Source: Dyadobacter sp. CECT 9275
GTDB taxonomy: Bacteria; Bacteroidota; Bacteroidia; Cytophagales; Spirosomataceae
Assembly: GCF_907164905.1 (NCBI RefSeq)
Contig: NZ_CAJRAF010000004.1
Coordinates: forward strand, 434,001 to 498,000
Direction of reading: 5' to 3'
Length of the DNA stretch: 64,000 nucleotides
Shown: positions 9,724-18,481 of the stretch, one piece after another
How positions within the stretch are numbered: position 1 is the stretch's first letter
Layout: every line of letters starts with the position of its first letter
Notes under the pieces: generated by a model
Database searches by the model: none
What the model was told of the DNA's origin: nothing
What the model saw: only the letters and a program-made list of their open reading frames with translations
Made by a program: the position numbers and the translations under genes

Positions 9724-9864
9724 TATCCTCCTTTACCTGGTATACCCGCTGAGATGCGGAATGATACCGGTTGAGGTGATAATATCGTTTTTCTGTGGGG
9801 GCAATCCGTAATTTCATTATTTTAGGCGGACATTTATTGATAACCCATTATTTTTAACATAACA

Positions 9865-11244
9865 ATGAGTTCAGACCGCCGGTATTTTCTTAAAACAGTA
9901 ACAGCAGGTTCGGCTTTAATAGCTGCTGAGAGTGTTGCCAAGCCTTTCAATATCATCAGGGATCTGAAAAAAATAAGCCCGAACGACAAGATCAGATTTG
10001 CGACCATCGGCATGGGTATACAGGGTAACCAGGATACAAAAGCGGCCCTGAGGAGTTCTAAAGACGTTGAATTTGTGGCAGCGGCCGACCTTTACGACGG
10101 ACGGCTTACGCGGGTAAAGGAGGTTTATGGAAAGGACGTTTTCACTACCCGTGATTACCACGAAATTCTGGGAAGAAAGGATATCGATGCCGTTCTGGTG
10201 GTGACACCGGACCATTGGCACGACCATATTACCAAGGCTTCTTTGCAGGCCGGCAAGCATGTATATTGCGAAAAACCGATGGTGCATCATATCAGCGAAG
10301 GAGCGTCGGTCATTGAAGCCTGGAAAAAATCGGGTAAAACCATGCAGATCGGAAGCCAGCGGATCAGCACCAGTTCCTTTAAAGAGGCCAAAAGGTTGTT
10401 TCAGGCAGGCGAGATAGGGGATATTAATTATGTTGAATCCAATAATGATCGCTTTAATGCTATTGGAGCCTGGAACTACTCCATACCTACGGATGCATCA
10501 CCTTCCACGGTGGACTGGGAGCATTACCTTGGCGATGCCCCCAAAATGCCTTTTGATGCGAAACGGTTCTTCAGGTGGAGAAATTACCGGGACTACGGTA
10601 CGGGTGTTGCGGGTGACCTTTTCGTACATTTAATTACAGGGGTTCATTTTGTTACAGGGTCTCTGGGCCCCGAACGCATTTTTTCTTCCGGTGAGCTGAG
10701 TTACTGGAAAGATGGAAGAGATGTACCCGATGTGCTGGTATCCATCCTGGAATATCCTAAAACCGATATTCATGCTAATTTTCAGATGGTTTTACGAGTG
10801 AATTTTGCCAACGCGGGAGCCATCGCCAATAACACACGGATCATAGGCACAGAAGGTCAAATTGAATTTACGGAAAATAACCTGATTCTTACAAAGAAAA
10901 AACTCCCCAAAGCACCAGGTTTTGGTGGTTATGATAGTTACAATACTTTCTCCGAGAGTGAGCAGAAGGAATTTAAAAAGAAGTATGACCTTGAATACCC
11001 TGCCGATACGCGGACTGCTGAGCCGGTGAAAGAAATAAAATTTGCAGCCCCACAGGAGGAAGATTCTCATGCTATTCACTTTGCCGATTTTTTTGAAAAT
11101 ATCAGAAAGGGAAGTATTGGAACCATTGAAGACCCCGTATTTGGTTTTCGGGCGGCGGCTCCTGTATTGGCTTGTAACGAAAGCTATTTTGAGAAGAAGA
11201 TTGTTCACTGGGATCCGGTAGCTATGAAAAAGAAGAAGAAATAG
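9865..11244 (+). CDS. Tat-exported Gfo/Idh/MocA family oxidoreductase
   Basis: The protein (459 residues) begins with a twin-arginine signal (SSDRRYFLKTVTAGSALIAAES). The NAD(P)-binding Rossmann domain at about 40-165 contains the GMGIQGN glycine motif and the family signature CEKPMVH, whose Lys is the usual catalytic residue. The C-terminal substrate domain follows. The length fits the long secreted Bacteroidota/Planctomycetes branch. It lies directly after the DUF1080 gene in the same direction; I infer that both act on 3-keto sugars in the periplasm. The last codons encode a lysine-rich tail (KKKKK). Confidence 0.85.
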   Translation: MSSDRRYFLKTVTAGSALIAAESVAKPFNIIRDLKKISPNDKIRFATIGMGIQGNQDTKAALRSSKDVEFVAAADLYDGRLTRVKEVYGKDVFTTRDYHEILGRKDIDAVLVVTPDHWHDHITKASLQAGKHVYCEKPMVHHISEGASVIEAWKKSGKTMQIGSQRISTSSFKEAKRLFQAGEIGDINYVESNNDRFNAIGAWNYSIPTDASPSTVDWEHYLGDAPKMPFDAKRFFRWRNYRDYGTGVAGDLFVHLITGVHFVTGSLGPERIFSSGELSYWKDGRDVPDVLVSILEYPKTDIHANFQMVLRVNFANAGAIANNTRIIGTEGQIEFTENNLILTKKKLPKAPGFGGYDSYNTFSESEQKEFKKKYDLEYPADTRTAEPVKEIKFAAPQEEDSHAIHFADFFENIRKGSIGTIEDPVFGFRAAAPVLACNESYFEKKIVHWDPVAMKKKKK

Positions 11245-11414
11245 GAATCTGAAGATTTTATCGTCATTTTGAGGAAGGGCGTAAGAGATGCTAGAAAACA
11301 ATACTTCATCAAGTACCTCTTGACCAAAACTTTATAAATAAACTCTTTGTGGCATAATAATAATTGTAACAAAAATATACCCGTGTAACCCCGGGAAATT
11401 TAACAGGAAAGATT

Positions 11415-11720
11415 ATGAAAAAGATAATAGTTTCAGCATTGGCATTCCTACTGGTTTCTCCCTTATGGGCTGATGCAGGTGTACAGATGAAAACGGCCCG
11501 ATCACTTTTTTCGGCACAGGAGAAAGTTTCCGTGAAAGTGGAAGACTTACCCGAACCTGTTAAAAACGCAATAAGAAGCGATGCATTCGAAGGCTGGAAA
11601 ATAACAGATGCTTACCTGGTCACGAGAGAAGACCGATCGCAGTACTATGAGCTGGATGTCAAGAAAGGTGATGAAAGTGCTCGTGTGAAACTTGACAAAA
11701 ACGGGCAGCACGTAGACTAA
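11415..11720 (+). CDS. Small secreted PepSY-like protein
   Basis: The 101-residue protein has a Sec signal peptide (KIIVSALAFLLVSPLWADAG). One PepSY-like/BLIP-like unit follows (DLPEPVKNAIRSD, then GWKITDAYLV, YYELDVKKG and VKLDKNGQHVD), a fold common in small periplasmic proteins of Bacteroidota. Such proteins are thought to bind or inhibit other proteins, and no ligand is known here. The gene stands alone, is transcribed from its own 170-bp upstream region and ends at a strong shared terminator. Confidence 0.75.
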   Translation: MKKIIVSALAFLLVSPLWADAGVQMKTARSLFSAQEKVSVKVEDLPEPVKNAIRSDAFEGWKITDAYLVTREDRSQYYELDVKKGDESARVKLDKNGQHVD

Positions 11721-11744
11721 GATTACACTGCCAGGATAATTAAC

Positions 11745-11786
11745 CCCAGACAAAGGAACTGGCTGGCAGCCATTCCTTTGTCTGGG
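11745..11786. terminator. Bidirectional terminator hairpin
   Basis: A perfect 14-bp stem is formed by CCCAGACAAAGGAA (11745-11758) and TTCCTTTGTCTGGG (11773-11786) with a 14-nt loop. It sits between the convergent PepSY-like and Hsp70-like genes. Confidence 0.75.
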
Positions 11787-11802
11787 TTGTAAGGCCGGAA
11801 AT

Positions 11803-13059
11803 TTACGAAAATTTATTGCGGCTGTCGTAGGCAAGGCCGAGGCCAACGCTGGATAGCTTGTTTTCGCCCGAAACTTTGGCGTTAGGAAAAAGCACCGCAA
11901 ATTCGTGCTGCACCACAGGCACCTCCGTCGTTCCACCTGTGAGTATGACCAGGTCAATATCGCCGGCTTTCACACCTGCTTCTGCCACACATAACATGGC
12001 CGTCTGACTGATTTTGCTCACCCTCTGCTCAATAGCCTGGTTGAATTTCTCCCTGCTTACTTTTTCGGACAGGCCCATTTCCAGAAAATCGAAAGGCGTT
12101 TCAAATTCCTGAAGTTGCGTGAGGGCAATTTTTGTTTGCTCAGTAGCCGCCAGCAGGGCATGCCCGGTTTCCTGCTCGAGCACTTTTAACAGTCGTTCAT
12201 ACCTCTTTTTATCATGCGACTGAAAGAGGAGCTGTTTTACCTGAAAAATGTTTTTGGTATTGTATAAAAAGTTCACCTTGCTCCATTCCGAAAGATCGTG
12301 GTAATGTTTGAGCGGTACCTCCAGATTTTTTTCACCATAGGTACTCCGGTATCCCAGAACCGGCATCACAGCGGCCAAGCTGAGGTCTTTATCCAGGTCA
12401 TTTCCTCCGATCCGCACGCCGGTATTGCCAAGGATATCAGACGTTCTGTCGGTTTTGCGGATGTTATTTTGAGATAATCTGATCACCGTGAAATCCGAAG
12501 TACCACCGCCCAGGTCCACCACCAGTGCTAATTTCTCACCCCCAATGGTTGTTTCGTGTGCGAAAGCAGCCGCAATGGGTTCAAACTGAAAACTTATCTC
12601 CTTAAACCCGAGCAGGCCTCCAATGGCGCGCAGTTCGGTTTCGGCCCGCTCGTCGGCCCCTGGGTCGTTGTCAACAAAATGTACCGGGCGACCCATCGTA
12701 ACATACTCAATGGATTGCCCTGCCTCAAGCTCTGCCTGGTCTTTCAGTTTTTTCAGAAATGACGCGATGATGGCGTCAAACTTCATGTGTTCTCCATTCA
12801 CAATGGTACCCTGTTTCATTACCGAAGTACCCAGGACCCGCTTAAGGCTTCGCATCAGGCGCCCTGGTGTTTTGTCCAGAAACAAGTTCATGGCTTCACG
12901 GCCGTAGTAGGCGGTATTCCCCTTTCGGAGAAAGAACATGGCGCTTGGAATGGTGCTATTGCCGTTTTCGGCTGCAATTAACTGAACGGTTTGCTGATCT
13001 GCAACGGCCAAACTGGAATTGGATGTGCCGAAATCTATACCGCATGAAATGGTACTCAT
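11803..13059 (-). CDS. YegD-type Hsp70 family protein
   Basis: The 418-residue protein starts with the actin/Hsp70 phosphate-1 motif (CGIDFGTSNSSLAV, about 6-19). It also has the second phosphate motif (VDLGGGTSDFTVIRL) and a C-terminal adenosine motif (LTGGTTEVPVV). It lacks the substrate-binding and lid domains of DnaK, so it is the short nucleotide-binding-only form typified by YegD. It is cytosolic; the family is ATP-dependent and of poorly known role. No J-protein or nucleotide exchange factor is adjacent. Confidence 0.85.
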   Translation of the reverse strand: MSTISCGIDFGTSNSSLAVADQQTVQLIAAENGNSTIPSAMFFLRKGNTAYYGREAMNLFLDKTPGRLMRSLKRVLGTSVMKQGTIVNGEHMKFDAIIASFLKKLKDQAELEAGQSIEYVTMGRPVHFVDNDPGADERAETELRAIGGLLGFKEISFQFEPIAAAFAHETTIGGEKLALVVDLGGGTSDFTVIRLSQNNIRKTDRTSDILGNTGVRIGGNDLDKDLSLAAVMPVLGYRSTYGEKNLEVPLKHYHDLSEWSKVNFLYNTKNIFQVKQLLFQSHDKKRYERLLKVLEQETGHALLAATEQTKIALTQLQEFETPFDFLEMGLSEKVSREKFNQAIEQRVSKISQTAMLCVAEAGVKAGDIDLVILTGGTTEVPVVQHEFAVLFPNAKVSGENKLSSVGLGLAYDSRNKFS

Positions 13060-13296
13060 TGGATGCTTTTGAAAAATTGGGCGCGCAATTTGGGATTTTA
13101 TCCGGGTATTACAAAAAATACTTTTTGGGCAGCAACAGCAGGATGACTAAAATATAATTTTAACAAATTGAAGCAGAATATGTTAAACGGGCAGTGGCTT
13201 TTTGTATCAGAAAAATGTATTAAAATTTCGAAAATACTTCCAACCTTTTTTATAGGTAGCGGTTCTTTCATTCAATACCAATTAAATCCGTTTGCC

Positions 13297-13725
13297 ATGA
13301 AAAAATTTATTGTTTTTGCCTTAGCCTGTTTTTCTTTTATTGCCTGCGAAAAGAAAGAGGATACTGCTACACCTGAAATCAAACTACAGACAACCGACAT
13401 AACCTATGCAAAGGAATCATCCGTACGGGCGTCCGGTCAGGATCTGAAGGTTGAACTACTGTCCGTTGAAGATAGTCGTTGTCCGATCAACGCAGAGTGC
13501 ATACAGGCCGGAAGTGCATTTGTAAAGTTTTCGGTTTCGGACGGAAGCAATGAAACAGATGTAGCCATCACTTTTAAAGGAGATGATAAAGGGGCAAGCC
13601 AGTCGTTCAGGCTTGGTTCTGATACCTATGAACTTACGGTGAGCCAGGTATTGCCTTTTCCCGTAACATCCAAAACACCTGAACTTGGAGAGTATAAGAT
13701 CAGTGTTTCGATAGCGAAAAAGTGA
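13297..13725 (+). CDS. Putative lipoprotein of unknown function
   Basis: I choose the ATG at 13297, which gives a clean lipoprotein signal (MKKFIVFALACFSFIACEKK, lipobox Cys near residue 17); the frame extends 43 codons upstream without such character. The mature part (about 125 residues) is beta-rich, with a pair of cysteines in DSRCPINAECIQAGSA that could form a disulfide. The DSRCP..A.C..AG pattern occurs in small secreted beta-sandwich proteins of Bacteroidota with no assigned function. The gene is divergent from the Hsp70-like gene and ends at a strong hairpin. Confidence 0.7.
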   Translation: MKKFIVFALACFSFIACEKKEDTATPEIKLQTTDITYAKESSVRASGQDLKVELLSVEDSRCPINAECIQAGSAFVKFSVSDGSNETDVAITFKGDDKGASQSFRLGSDTYELTVSQVLPFPVTSKTPELGEYKISVSIAKK

Positions 13726-13736
13726 GGGGTGAAGAA

Positions 13737-13782
13737 AATAGCGGTGCGCAGGTTCAGTTGTCCGGCACACCGCTATTTTTTT
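13737..13782. terminator. Bidirectional terminator hairpin
   Basis: A perfect 10-bp stem, AATAGCGGTG (13737-13746) with CACCGCTATT (13768-13777), is followed by a T run to 13782. It serves the lipoprotein gene and, in the other direction, the LytTR regulator gene that ends at 13802. Confidence 0.8.
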
Positions 13783-13801
13783 GAAATCACCAGGATTTAC
13801 A

Positions 13802-14578
13802 TTACTTAAGATTTGTCAAAAAAACTTTGAGATTTTCACGGTAACTTCTGGTACATTTAATGCGTTCACCCGTTTGGAGTAAAACAATATATTCTCCGTT
13901 AAAATAGGTTTCAAGCTCCGCTATAAAGTTTATATTGATGATATAAGAGCGGCTTACCCTGATAAAATCCGCCGGATTAAGCCGTTCTTCCAGGCTCGAC
14001 AAACTTTCGTAAATGGTATACGACTTGGCCGCTGTATGAAGTGTAATGTAGTTGCCGTCGGCATCAAAATGGCTTATGTCTTCCGTTTTTACCAGGAGCA
14101 TCCGGCCGGTTTCTTTCACCAGGATGCGCTGTAAATATTGAGCTGAACCGGTTTCCGCCTGCTGCTGGAGTAAGCGGGTAACCAGTGCTTCCATTCTGGG
14201 CTGGGACTGAAGGCTCAGCCTTTCCTTGATTCTTCCCAGTGCCTGGTGAAACCGGATTTCGTCAAATGGCTTTAACAGGTAGTCAATGGCGTTTACTTCA
14301 AAGGCACGCAGCGCATACTGATCAAAGGCAGTGGTAAAAATAACGAAAGGGCGGTGATGCGGCCATACCTCTTTCAAAACCTCAAAACCGTCCATCTCGG
14401 GCATCTGGATATCCAGAAAAATAAGGTCTGGCTTGTACTGCAGTATTTTTATAACAGCTTCTGAACCATTACACGCCTCACCAACTGTTTCAATGGAGAG
14501 GTCGTCTTTCAGGTAAGTCCGGATTACGTCCCGGGCAATGGGTTCATCATCAATAATAAGTGAATGATAGGTTGTCAT
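13802..14578 (-). CDS. LytTR-family response regulator
   Basis: The 258-residue cytosolic protein has an N-terminal receiver domain (1-120) with the acidic cluster IIDDEP (8-13), phospho-acceptor Asp56 in FLDIQMPEMDG and the conserved Lys in LLKPFDE. A C-terminal LytTR DNA-binding domain covers about 150-258 (LVKTEDISHFDADGNYITLH, SLSSLEERL, FIRVSRSYIIN). The usual partner, a LytS/YehU-type membrane kinase, is not adjacent, which makes this an orphan regulator. Confidence 0.9.
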   Translation of the reverse strand: MTTYHSLIIDDEPIARDVIRTYLKDDLSIETVGEACNGSEAVIKILQYKPDLIFLDIQMPEMDGFEVLKEVWPHHRPFVIFTTAFDQYALRAFEVNAIDYLLKPFDEIRFHQALGRIKERLSLQSQPRMEALVTRLLQQQAETGSAQYLQRILVKETGRMLLVKTEDISHFDADGNYITLHTAAKSYTIYESLSSLEERLNPADFIRVSRSYIININFIAELETYFNGEYIVLLQTGERIKCTRSYRENLKVFLTNLK

Positions 14579-14798
14579 TTGTAATGTTGAGTGTATTGGA
14601 TGACCGAAAGTCCTGGTCCTGTTTTGCGTGCTTAAAGATGCAAATTTGTTAAGTATAACCTCCGCGGTTTTTATTTCAATCTTGGCAGATATTTTTCAGG
14701 CGCACTATTTTGCTATCTGAATTTCACAAAAGTTTTCTCGGGAAACACCGGTCTGCCTATTTGTTGTTAAATTTATCAGAAATGCTAAATACGATCAG

Positions 14799-15716
14799 GT
14801 GAAAGTGAACAGAAGACAGGCTACAAAAATACTTGGATTGGGTACGGCTGGGTTAATTCTAAATCCTTCCATGGCTTATACAAAGGAAGATCAGATGATT
14901 CAAAGGACGATTCCTGCAACTGGAGAAAAATTACCTGTAGTGGGGCTGGGCTCCTGGCAGCAGTTTGATGTAGGCGCTTCGGCTCAGGAAACAGGTTCGC
15001 TAAAGGAAGTCCTCGGGAACCTGTTAGACAAAGGAGGTAAAGTGGTGGACGCTTCCCCGATGTACGGCAGGGCTGAGGAGGTGATCGGAGATTTAACAGC
15101 TGATCTGAAGTCGAACGATCAATTTTTTCTGGCAACCAAGGTATGGACCACCGGCAGGCAGGAAGGGATCAGTCAAATGAACGATTCTCTCCGGAAACTG
15201 CACAGAAAAAAAATAGACCTGATGCAGATCCATAATCTGCAGGATTGGCAGACGCACTTGAAAACACTGAGGGAATGGAAGGAAACTGGGAAAATCAGGT
15301 ACATAGGCATTACTCATTATACCGACGCCGCACACAGCAGGCTGGAACAGATACTCAAAACGGAACCCATTGATTTTGTTCAGTTCAATTATAGTATCCG
15401 CTCACGCAATGCAGAAAAAAGCTTGCTGAATGCGGCCAGGGATAAGGGAGTAGCCGTGATTATCAATGAGCCGTTTGATCAGGGAGCTCTCTTCAGGCTC
15501 GTCAAAGGAAAGGAACTCCCCACCTGGGCAGGAGAGTTGGATATCCATTCCTGGGCTCAGTTTTTCCTCAAGTACCTGATTGCCGACCCAGCCGTGACCT
15601 GTGTCATACCGGGTACTTCGGATGTCGGGCACCTCCTTGACAACACTGGAGCAGGCTTTGGCCGCTTACCTGACCCAACCACCCGTAAAAAGATGGTGGA
15701 TTGGTTACGGCTGTAA
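14799..15716 (+). CDS. Aldo/keto reductase with Tat-like signal
   Basis: The protein is about 305 residues long. It begins with a twin-arginine-like signal (NRRQATKILGLGTAGLIL) and contains an aldo/keto reductase barrel with the active-site Asp/Tyr segment (DASPMYGRAEEVIG) and the catalytic Lys (FLATKVWTTGRQEG). The C-terminal NADPH site appears near VIPGTSDVGHLLDN. The start is a GTG. An alternative GTG at 14805, two codons later, has a better-spaced AGG upstream and may be the true start. The reaction is probably reduction of an aldehyde or keto sugar in the periplasm; the substrate is unknown. Confidence 0.85.
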   Translation: MKVNRRQATKILGLGTAGLILNPSMAYTKEDQMIQRTIPATGEKLPVVGLGSWQQFDVGASAQETGSLKEVLGNLLDKGGKVVDASPMYGRAEEVIGDLTADLKSNDQFFLATKVWTTGRQEGISQMNDSLRKLHRKKIDLMQIHNLQDWQTHLKTLREWKETGKIRYIGITHYTDAAHSRLEQILKTEPIDFVQFNYSIRSRNAEKSLLNAARDKGVAVIINEPFDQGALFRLVKGKELPTWAGELDIHSWAQFFLKYLIADPAVTCVIPGTSDVGHLLDNTGAGFGRLPDPTTRKKMVDWLRL

Positions 15717-15729
15717 AAGTACCTGATTT

Positions 15730-15975
15730 AGAGATAGTTAAAAATTAAGAGTTAAGAGTTAAAAGTTTACAGCGTTGCCAACACAGAGCCGACCGCCCAC
15801 TTTGAACTGCCTACTTAAAAATAAAAACTGCTTACATGTTGCATGATCCGTGGCACGGTTGATTCACCAGGCCCAAATGTGCCAATTATTACAACCGTGC
15901 CACGGTTACGCCCACTACCCAGTGCACACTGCCCACCGCAAACTGCCTACTTTGAACTAAAAACTGCCTGCTTAT
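15730..15975. repeat. Low-complexity repeat patch with 13-bp inverted repeat
   Basis: The patch contains runs of related short words (AATTAAGAGTTAAGAGTTAA at 15744-15763, then GCCCACTTTGAACTGCCTAC at 15795-15814 and re-used words such as AACTGCCTACTTTGAACTA near 15941-15959). It also contains a perfect inverted repeat: CCGTGGCACGGTT (15848-15860) and AACCGTGCCACGG (15893-15905). Such ACTGCC/ACTTTGAACT strings recur between genes in Bacteroidota. The patch overlaps the 3' end of the M56 peptidase gene and supplies its last codons and stop. Confidence 0.6.
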
Positions 15976-17911
15976 TCTCCTTGACAAACCGAGCCTTAAA
16001 CTTTTGATGTATTGCCGCAGGCTGTTTTACCCCGTTCACGATCAATTCATCATTGCTAAGTTTATAAGAAACGTTATTACGATCTTTTACGATTCCCTCC
16101 TTGATTAGATCCTGTATCAGCTCTTCCTGCATTTTTTCATAAACCACCCGATCCTTTTCAGCCTGGATTCTGTGTCTTTCAGCTTCTTTACGATGAATTT
16201 CGGCTATTTCCCTATGTTCCTCCGCCTGTAGACGAATGACCTCGGCATCCTTCCGCGCCTGTTCTGCATGCTTTCTTGAATCCTCCGCTTTTATACGCAA
16301 AAGTGCCGCTTCTTCTCTGAATTTCTGGCTACGGATGCTTTCCTTTTCTACACTCTTGCGCATATCTTCTGCCGCCATTTTCATGTCATCAGCCTGAATT
16401 CTGTACTCCTCGGCCCGTTGTCGCTGCACCTCCGCATTCTCCCTCAGCTGATCCGCTTCCGCTCTGAACTTTTCTGCCTCTATACGATGTGTCTCAGCTT
16501 CTTCCCTTCTCTGTTCTGCTTCAAAACGATGAGCTTCCGCTTCCTTCTGGTGAATTTTAATATCCTCCAGGATCGGTGTAATCTCCTTGTCGTAAGTTTC
16601 AATCTTATCCTCGGCTATCTGTTTTCCATCAATAGTCAACGATGTGATTTTCCCGTTAATCTCCTCAATTTCATAGTGTTTATCCTCACGGGTGATTTCA
16701 TAAGTACTTTTGTCGCCGTATCTCGTTACACCCCTTTTGGGCAGCGTATCATTAAGATACCGGGGGACAACGTCCACAGCAAGCTGTGCCGTAATGGGTT
16801 TAATAGTTGCGGTTATGACATTGCTTGGTTCAGCGGATTGCTGTGACGGAGAAATCGCGACGGGCAACATTGCCGATACGAGTAGGCTTGCAGTTACAAA
16901 TAATTTTTCCATGGCATTTAAAGATTTATTGTTGTTGTAAATAATTCGTTTGATACGGGTCAAGAGATGATTCCCCGTTTTACCCATCCTACTTCCAGGA
17001 AAGGCCAGCGCAGCCTGGTGAGTCGTCAGGTTGTACTCCTGAAACCCAACCAGCGCATTCACCAGTACCGATTTGTTTTCCATCTGAGACACCGCCAGGT
17101 CATCACAGCAATGTTCCCTTTCCTGTCTGATCAGGTCAGACAGCCAAAGCACCGCAGGGTTGAAGAAAAAAATATTCTCCGAGAAGGTCTGTACCAGATT
17201 TATGAAATAATCTTCCCGACGAATATGGGCCAATTCGTGCAGGAGGATAGCTTCAACCTGGCTCACAGGCAAATGACTGACCAGCGCAATAGGCAACAAA
17301 ATGACGGGTTTCAAAAATCCCGCGACCATGGGAACCGTAACGATTTCCGATTCAAGCAAAACAATATTACGGCTGATCCCCAGCTTATGTTTCAATACCT
17401 CCAGCCTTTCCAGCCAGGCTACATCCGCGGCGTGCGTTTTGGAGCGGGTGATACGATTCACATAGACCAGCCCGGTACCCGCCTGGATTGTTTTCACCAA
17501 AAAAACAACAAGCCACAGAGATACGATCCAGACAGAATGGTCATTGCACCATTGCATTACACGTTGGATAATTTCCATCAGAAATGATTGCTGAGGCAGA
17601 TAGCCTGCCAGGATATCGTGCTGGCTGTGAGGAAAAATGGCCGATCCTGGTACTTCCTGAGCAGCAGATACGCTTTCGGTCGCATCTGCATACAAACTGT
17701 AAAACGTGTATCCATTCACTCCAAAAAACAGCAAAAGCAAGAAGCAGAACAGGTTATAACGTATTACGGGACGACTTCGGGCACTGAACATCAAAACCAG
17801 CCCGGTTAAAATAGCCAGCAGCATTCCCTGCCATATTGAATGTAGAAAGGTCAGACAAACGGCCTGGATGAACTTCTGGTAACCGGGCTGGTTTAAAAAT
17901 GTAAAGTACAT
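15947..17911 (-). CDS. BlaR1-like M56 membrane metallopeptidase with long coiled coil
   Basis: The product is 654 residues long. Membrane helices lie at about 15-45, 52-74, 127-147 and 330-350. The cytosolic M56 zinc peptidase domain has HELAH at 225-229 and the downstream EREHCCDD segment (264-271). After the last helix there is no penicillin-binding sensor domain. A short linker is followed by about 160 residues (440-605) of strict seven-residue charged repeats of the type EAExxRxEAE, a long coiled coil. The BlaI-type repressor gene is 29 bp upstream in the same direction, so the pair should form a signal-cleaved repressor switch. The last residues (AVFSSK) are encoded within a repeat patch. 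Confidence 0.85.
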   Translation of the reverse strand: MYFTFLNQPGYQKFIQAVCLTFLHSIWQGMLLAILTGLVLMFSARSRPVIRYNLFCFLLLLFFGVNGYTFYSLYADATESVSAAQEVPGSAIFPHSQHDILAGYLPQQSFLMEIIQRVMQWCNDHSVWIVSLWLVVFLVKTIQAGTGLVYVNRITRSKTHAADVAWLERLEVLKHKLGISRNIVLLESEIVTVPMVAGFLKPVILLPIALVSHLPVSQVEAILLHELAHIRREDYFINLVQTFSENIFFFNPAVLWLSDLIRQEREHCCDDLAVSQMENKSVLVNALVGFQEYNLTTHQAALAFPGSRMGKTGNHLLTRIKRIIYNNNKSLNAMEKLFVTASLLVSAMLPVAISPSQQSAEPSNVITATIKPITAQLAVDVVPRYLNDTLPKRGVTRYGDKSTYEITREDKHYEIEEINGKITSLTIDGKQIAEDKIETYDKEITPILEDIKIHQKEAEAHRFEAEQRREEAETHRIEAEKFRAEADQLRENAEVQRQRAEEYRIQADDMKMAAEDMRKSVEKESIRSQKFREEAALLRIKAEDSRKHAEQARKDAEVIRLQAEEHREIAEIHRKEAERHRIQAEKDRVVYEKMQEELIQDLIKEGIVKDRNNVSYKLSNDELIVNGVKQPAAIHQKFKARFVKENKQAVFSSK

Positions 17912-17940
17912 GGCTAATAGAATGGCTACTGTTGGGAAAA

Positions 17941-18321
17941 TTATTCTTCCAGTTTTTTCAGGAATGCCTTAATCTCGTCAAGGTCTTCTTTTGACGTTTT
18001 TTTGTTACCAAAAAGCTGCATGACAAGGCTGGATGCGGAACCATGATACATCGAATCCACAAATTTTTCCAAAAGCTGATTTTTGGTTTTACCTTCTTCC
18101 TCCACCGGGCTGTAAATATGTTTCATCACGCTTTCATCTCTGTCCAATATTCCCTTATCAACCATAATCTGCATCAGCTTAAGTGTCGAAGAGTACTGAA
18201 CCGGACGCGTTTCCTCATTTAAAATATTATTAACAAACCTGACCGTCGACGGGCCATGCTGCCACAATACCTGTAATATTTCCAATTCCGATTTTGTAGG
18301 TTCCATTTGATTCGTTTTCAT
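17941..18321 (-). CDS. BlaI/MecI/CopY-family repressor
   Basis: The 126-residue protein has an N-terminal winged helix (TKSELEILQVLWQHGPSTVRFVNN) and the C-terminal dimerisation helices typical of BlaI (SLVMQLFGNKKTSKEDLDEIKAFLKKLEE). It is first in an operon with the M56 peptidase, its expected protease partner. Two starts are possible: ATG 18321 or ATG 18306. The second leaves a more normal leader after the -7 box at 18340-18333. A tandem palindromic operator lies directly upstream, which implies autoregulation. No beta-lactamase gene is nearby. Confidence 0.9.
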   Translation of the reverse strand: MKTNQMEPTKSELEILQVLWQHGPSTVRFVNNILNEETRPVQYSSTLKLMQIMVDKGILDRDESVMKHIYSPVEEEGKTKNQLLEKFVDSMYHGSASSLVMQLFGNKKTSKEDLDEIKAFLKKLEE

Positions 18322-18332
18322 TAATAACGGAT

Positions 18333-18374
18333 CAAAGGTAGGAAATATTTCTTACGTAGGAAATTTTTCGTAGC
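18333..18374 (-). promoter_or_regulatory. blaI-type promoter with tandem operator
   Basis: On the minus strand TACCTTTG (18340-18333) is an exact TAnnTTTG -7 box. It overlaps an 18-bp near-perfect palindrome, GTAGGAAATATTTCTTAC (18338-18355), whose half-site GTAGGAAAT is repeated at 18356-18364, a period of exactly 18 bp. The GTA...TAC arms and spacing fit BlaI-type operators. Binding here would block the repressor's own promoter and perhaps affect the divergent gene at 18482. Confidence 0.6.
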
Positions 18375-18481
18375 TTTTTTTGCGGCTTTTTTCAAAATGC
18401 TTCATTTGTTCTTGTATGGTCTCTTTTCCGAATTTGATGGTATTACCATTGTTTCAGACAAGCCCATTTCCAACCCTGCCT

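Noticed and set aside
15730..15975. CRISPR array or insertion-sequence end
   Set aside because: The repeated words are short, unevenly spaced and imperfect, and no cas or transposase gene is near; the inverted repeat is a single hairpin.
16418..17809. Several plus-strand frames opposite the M56 peptidase
   Set aside because: They are shadows of the repetitive coiled-coil and membrane regions on the minus strand.
15947..18321. Beta-lactam resistance locus
   Set aside because: BlaI and M56 homologues are present, but there is no penicillin-binding sensor domain and no beta-lactamase gene nearby.
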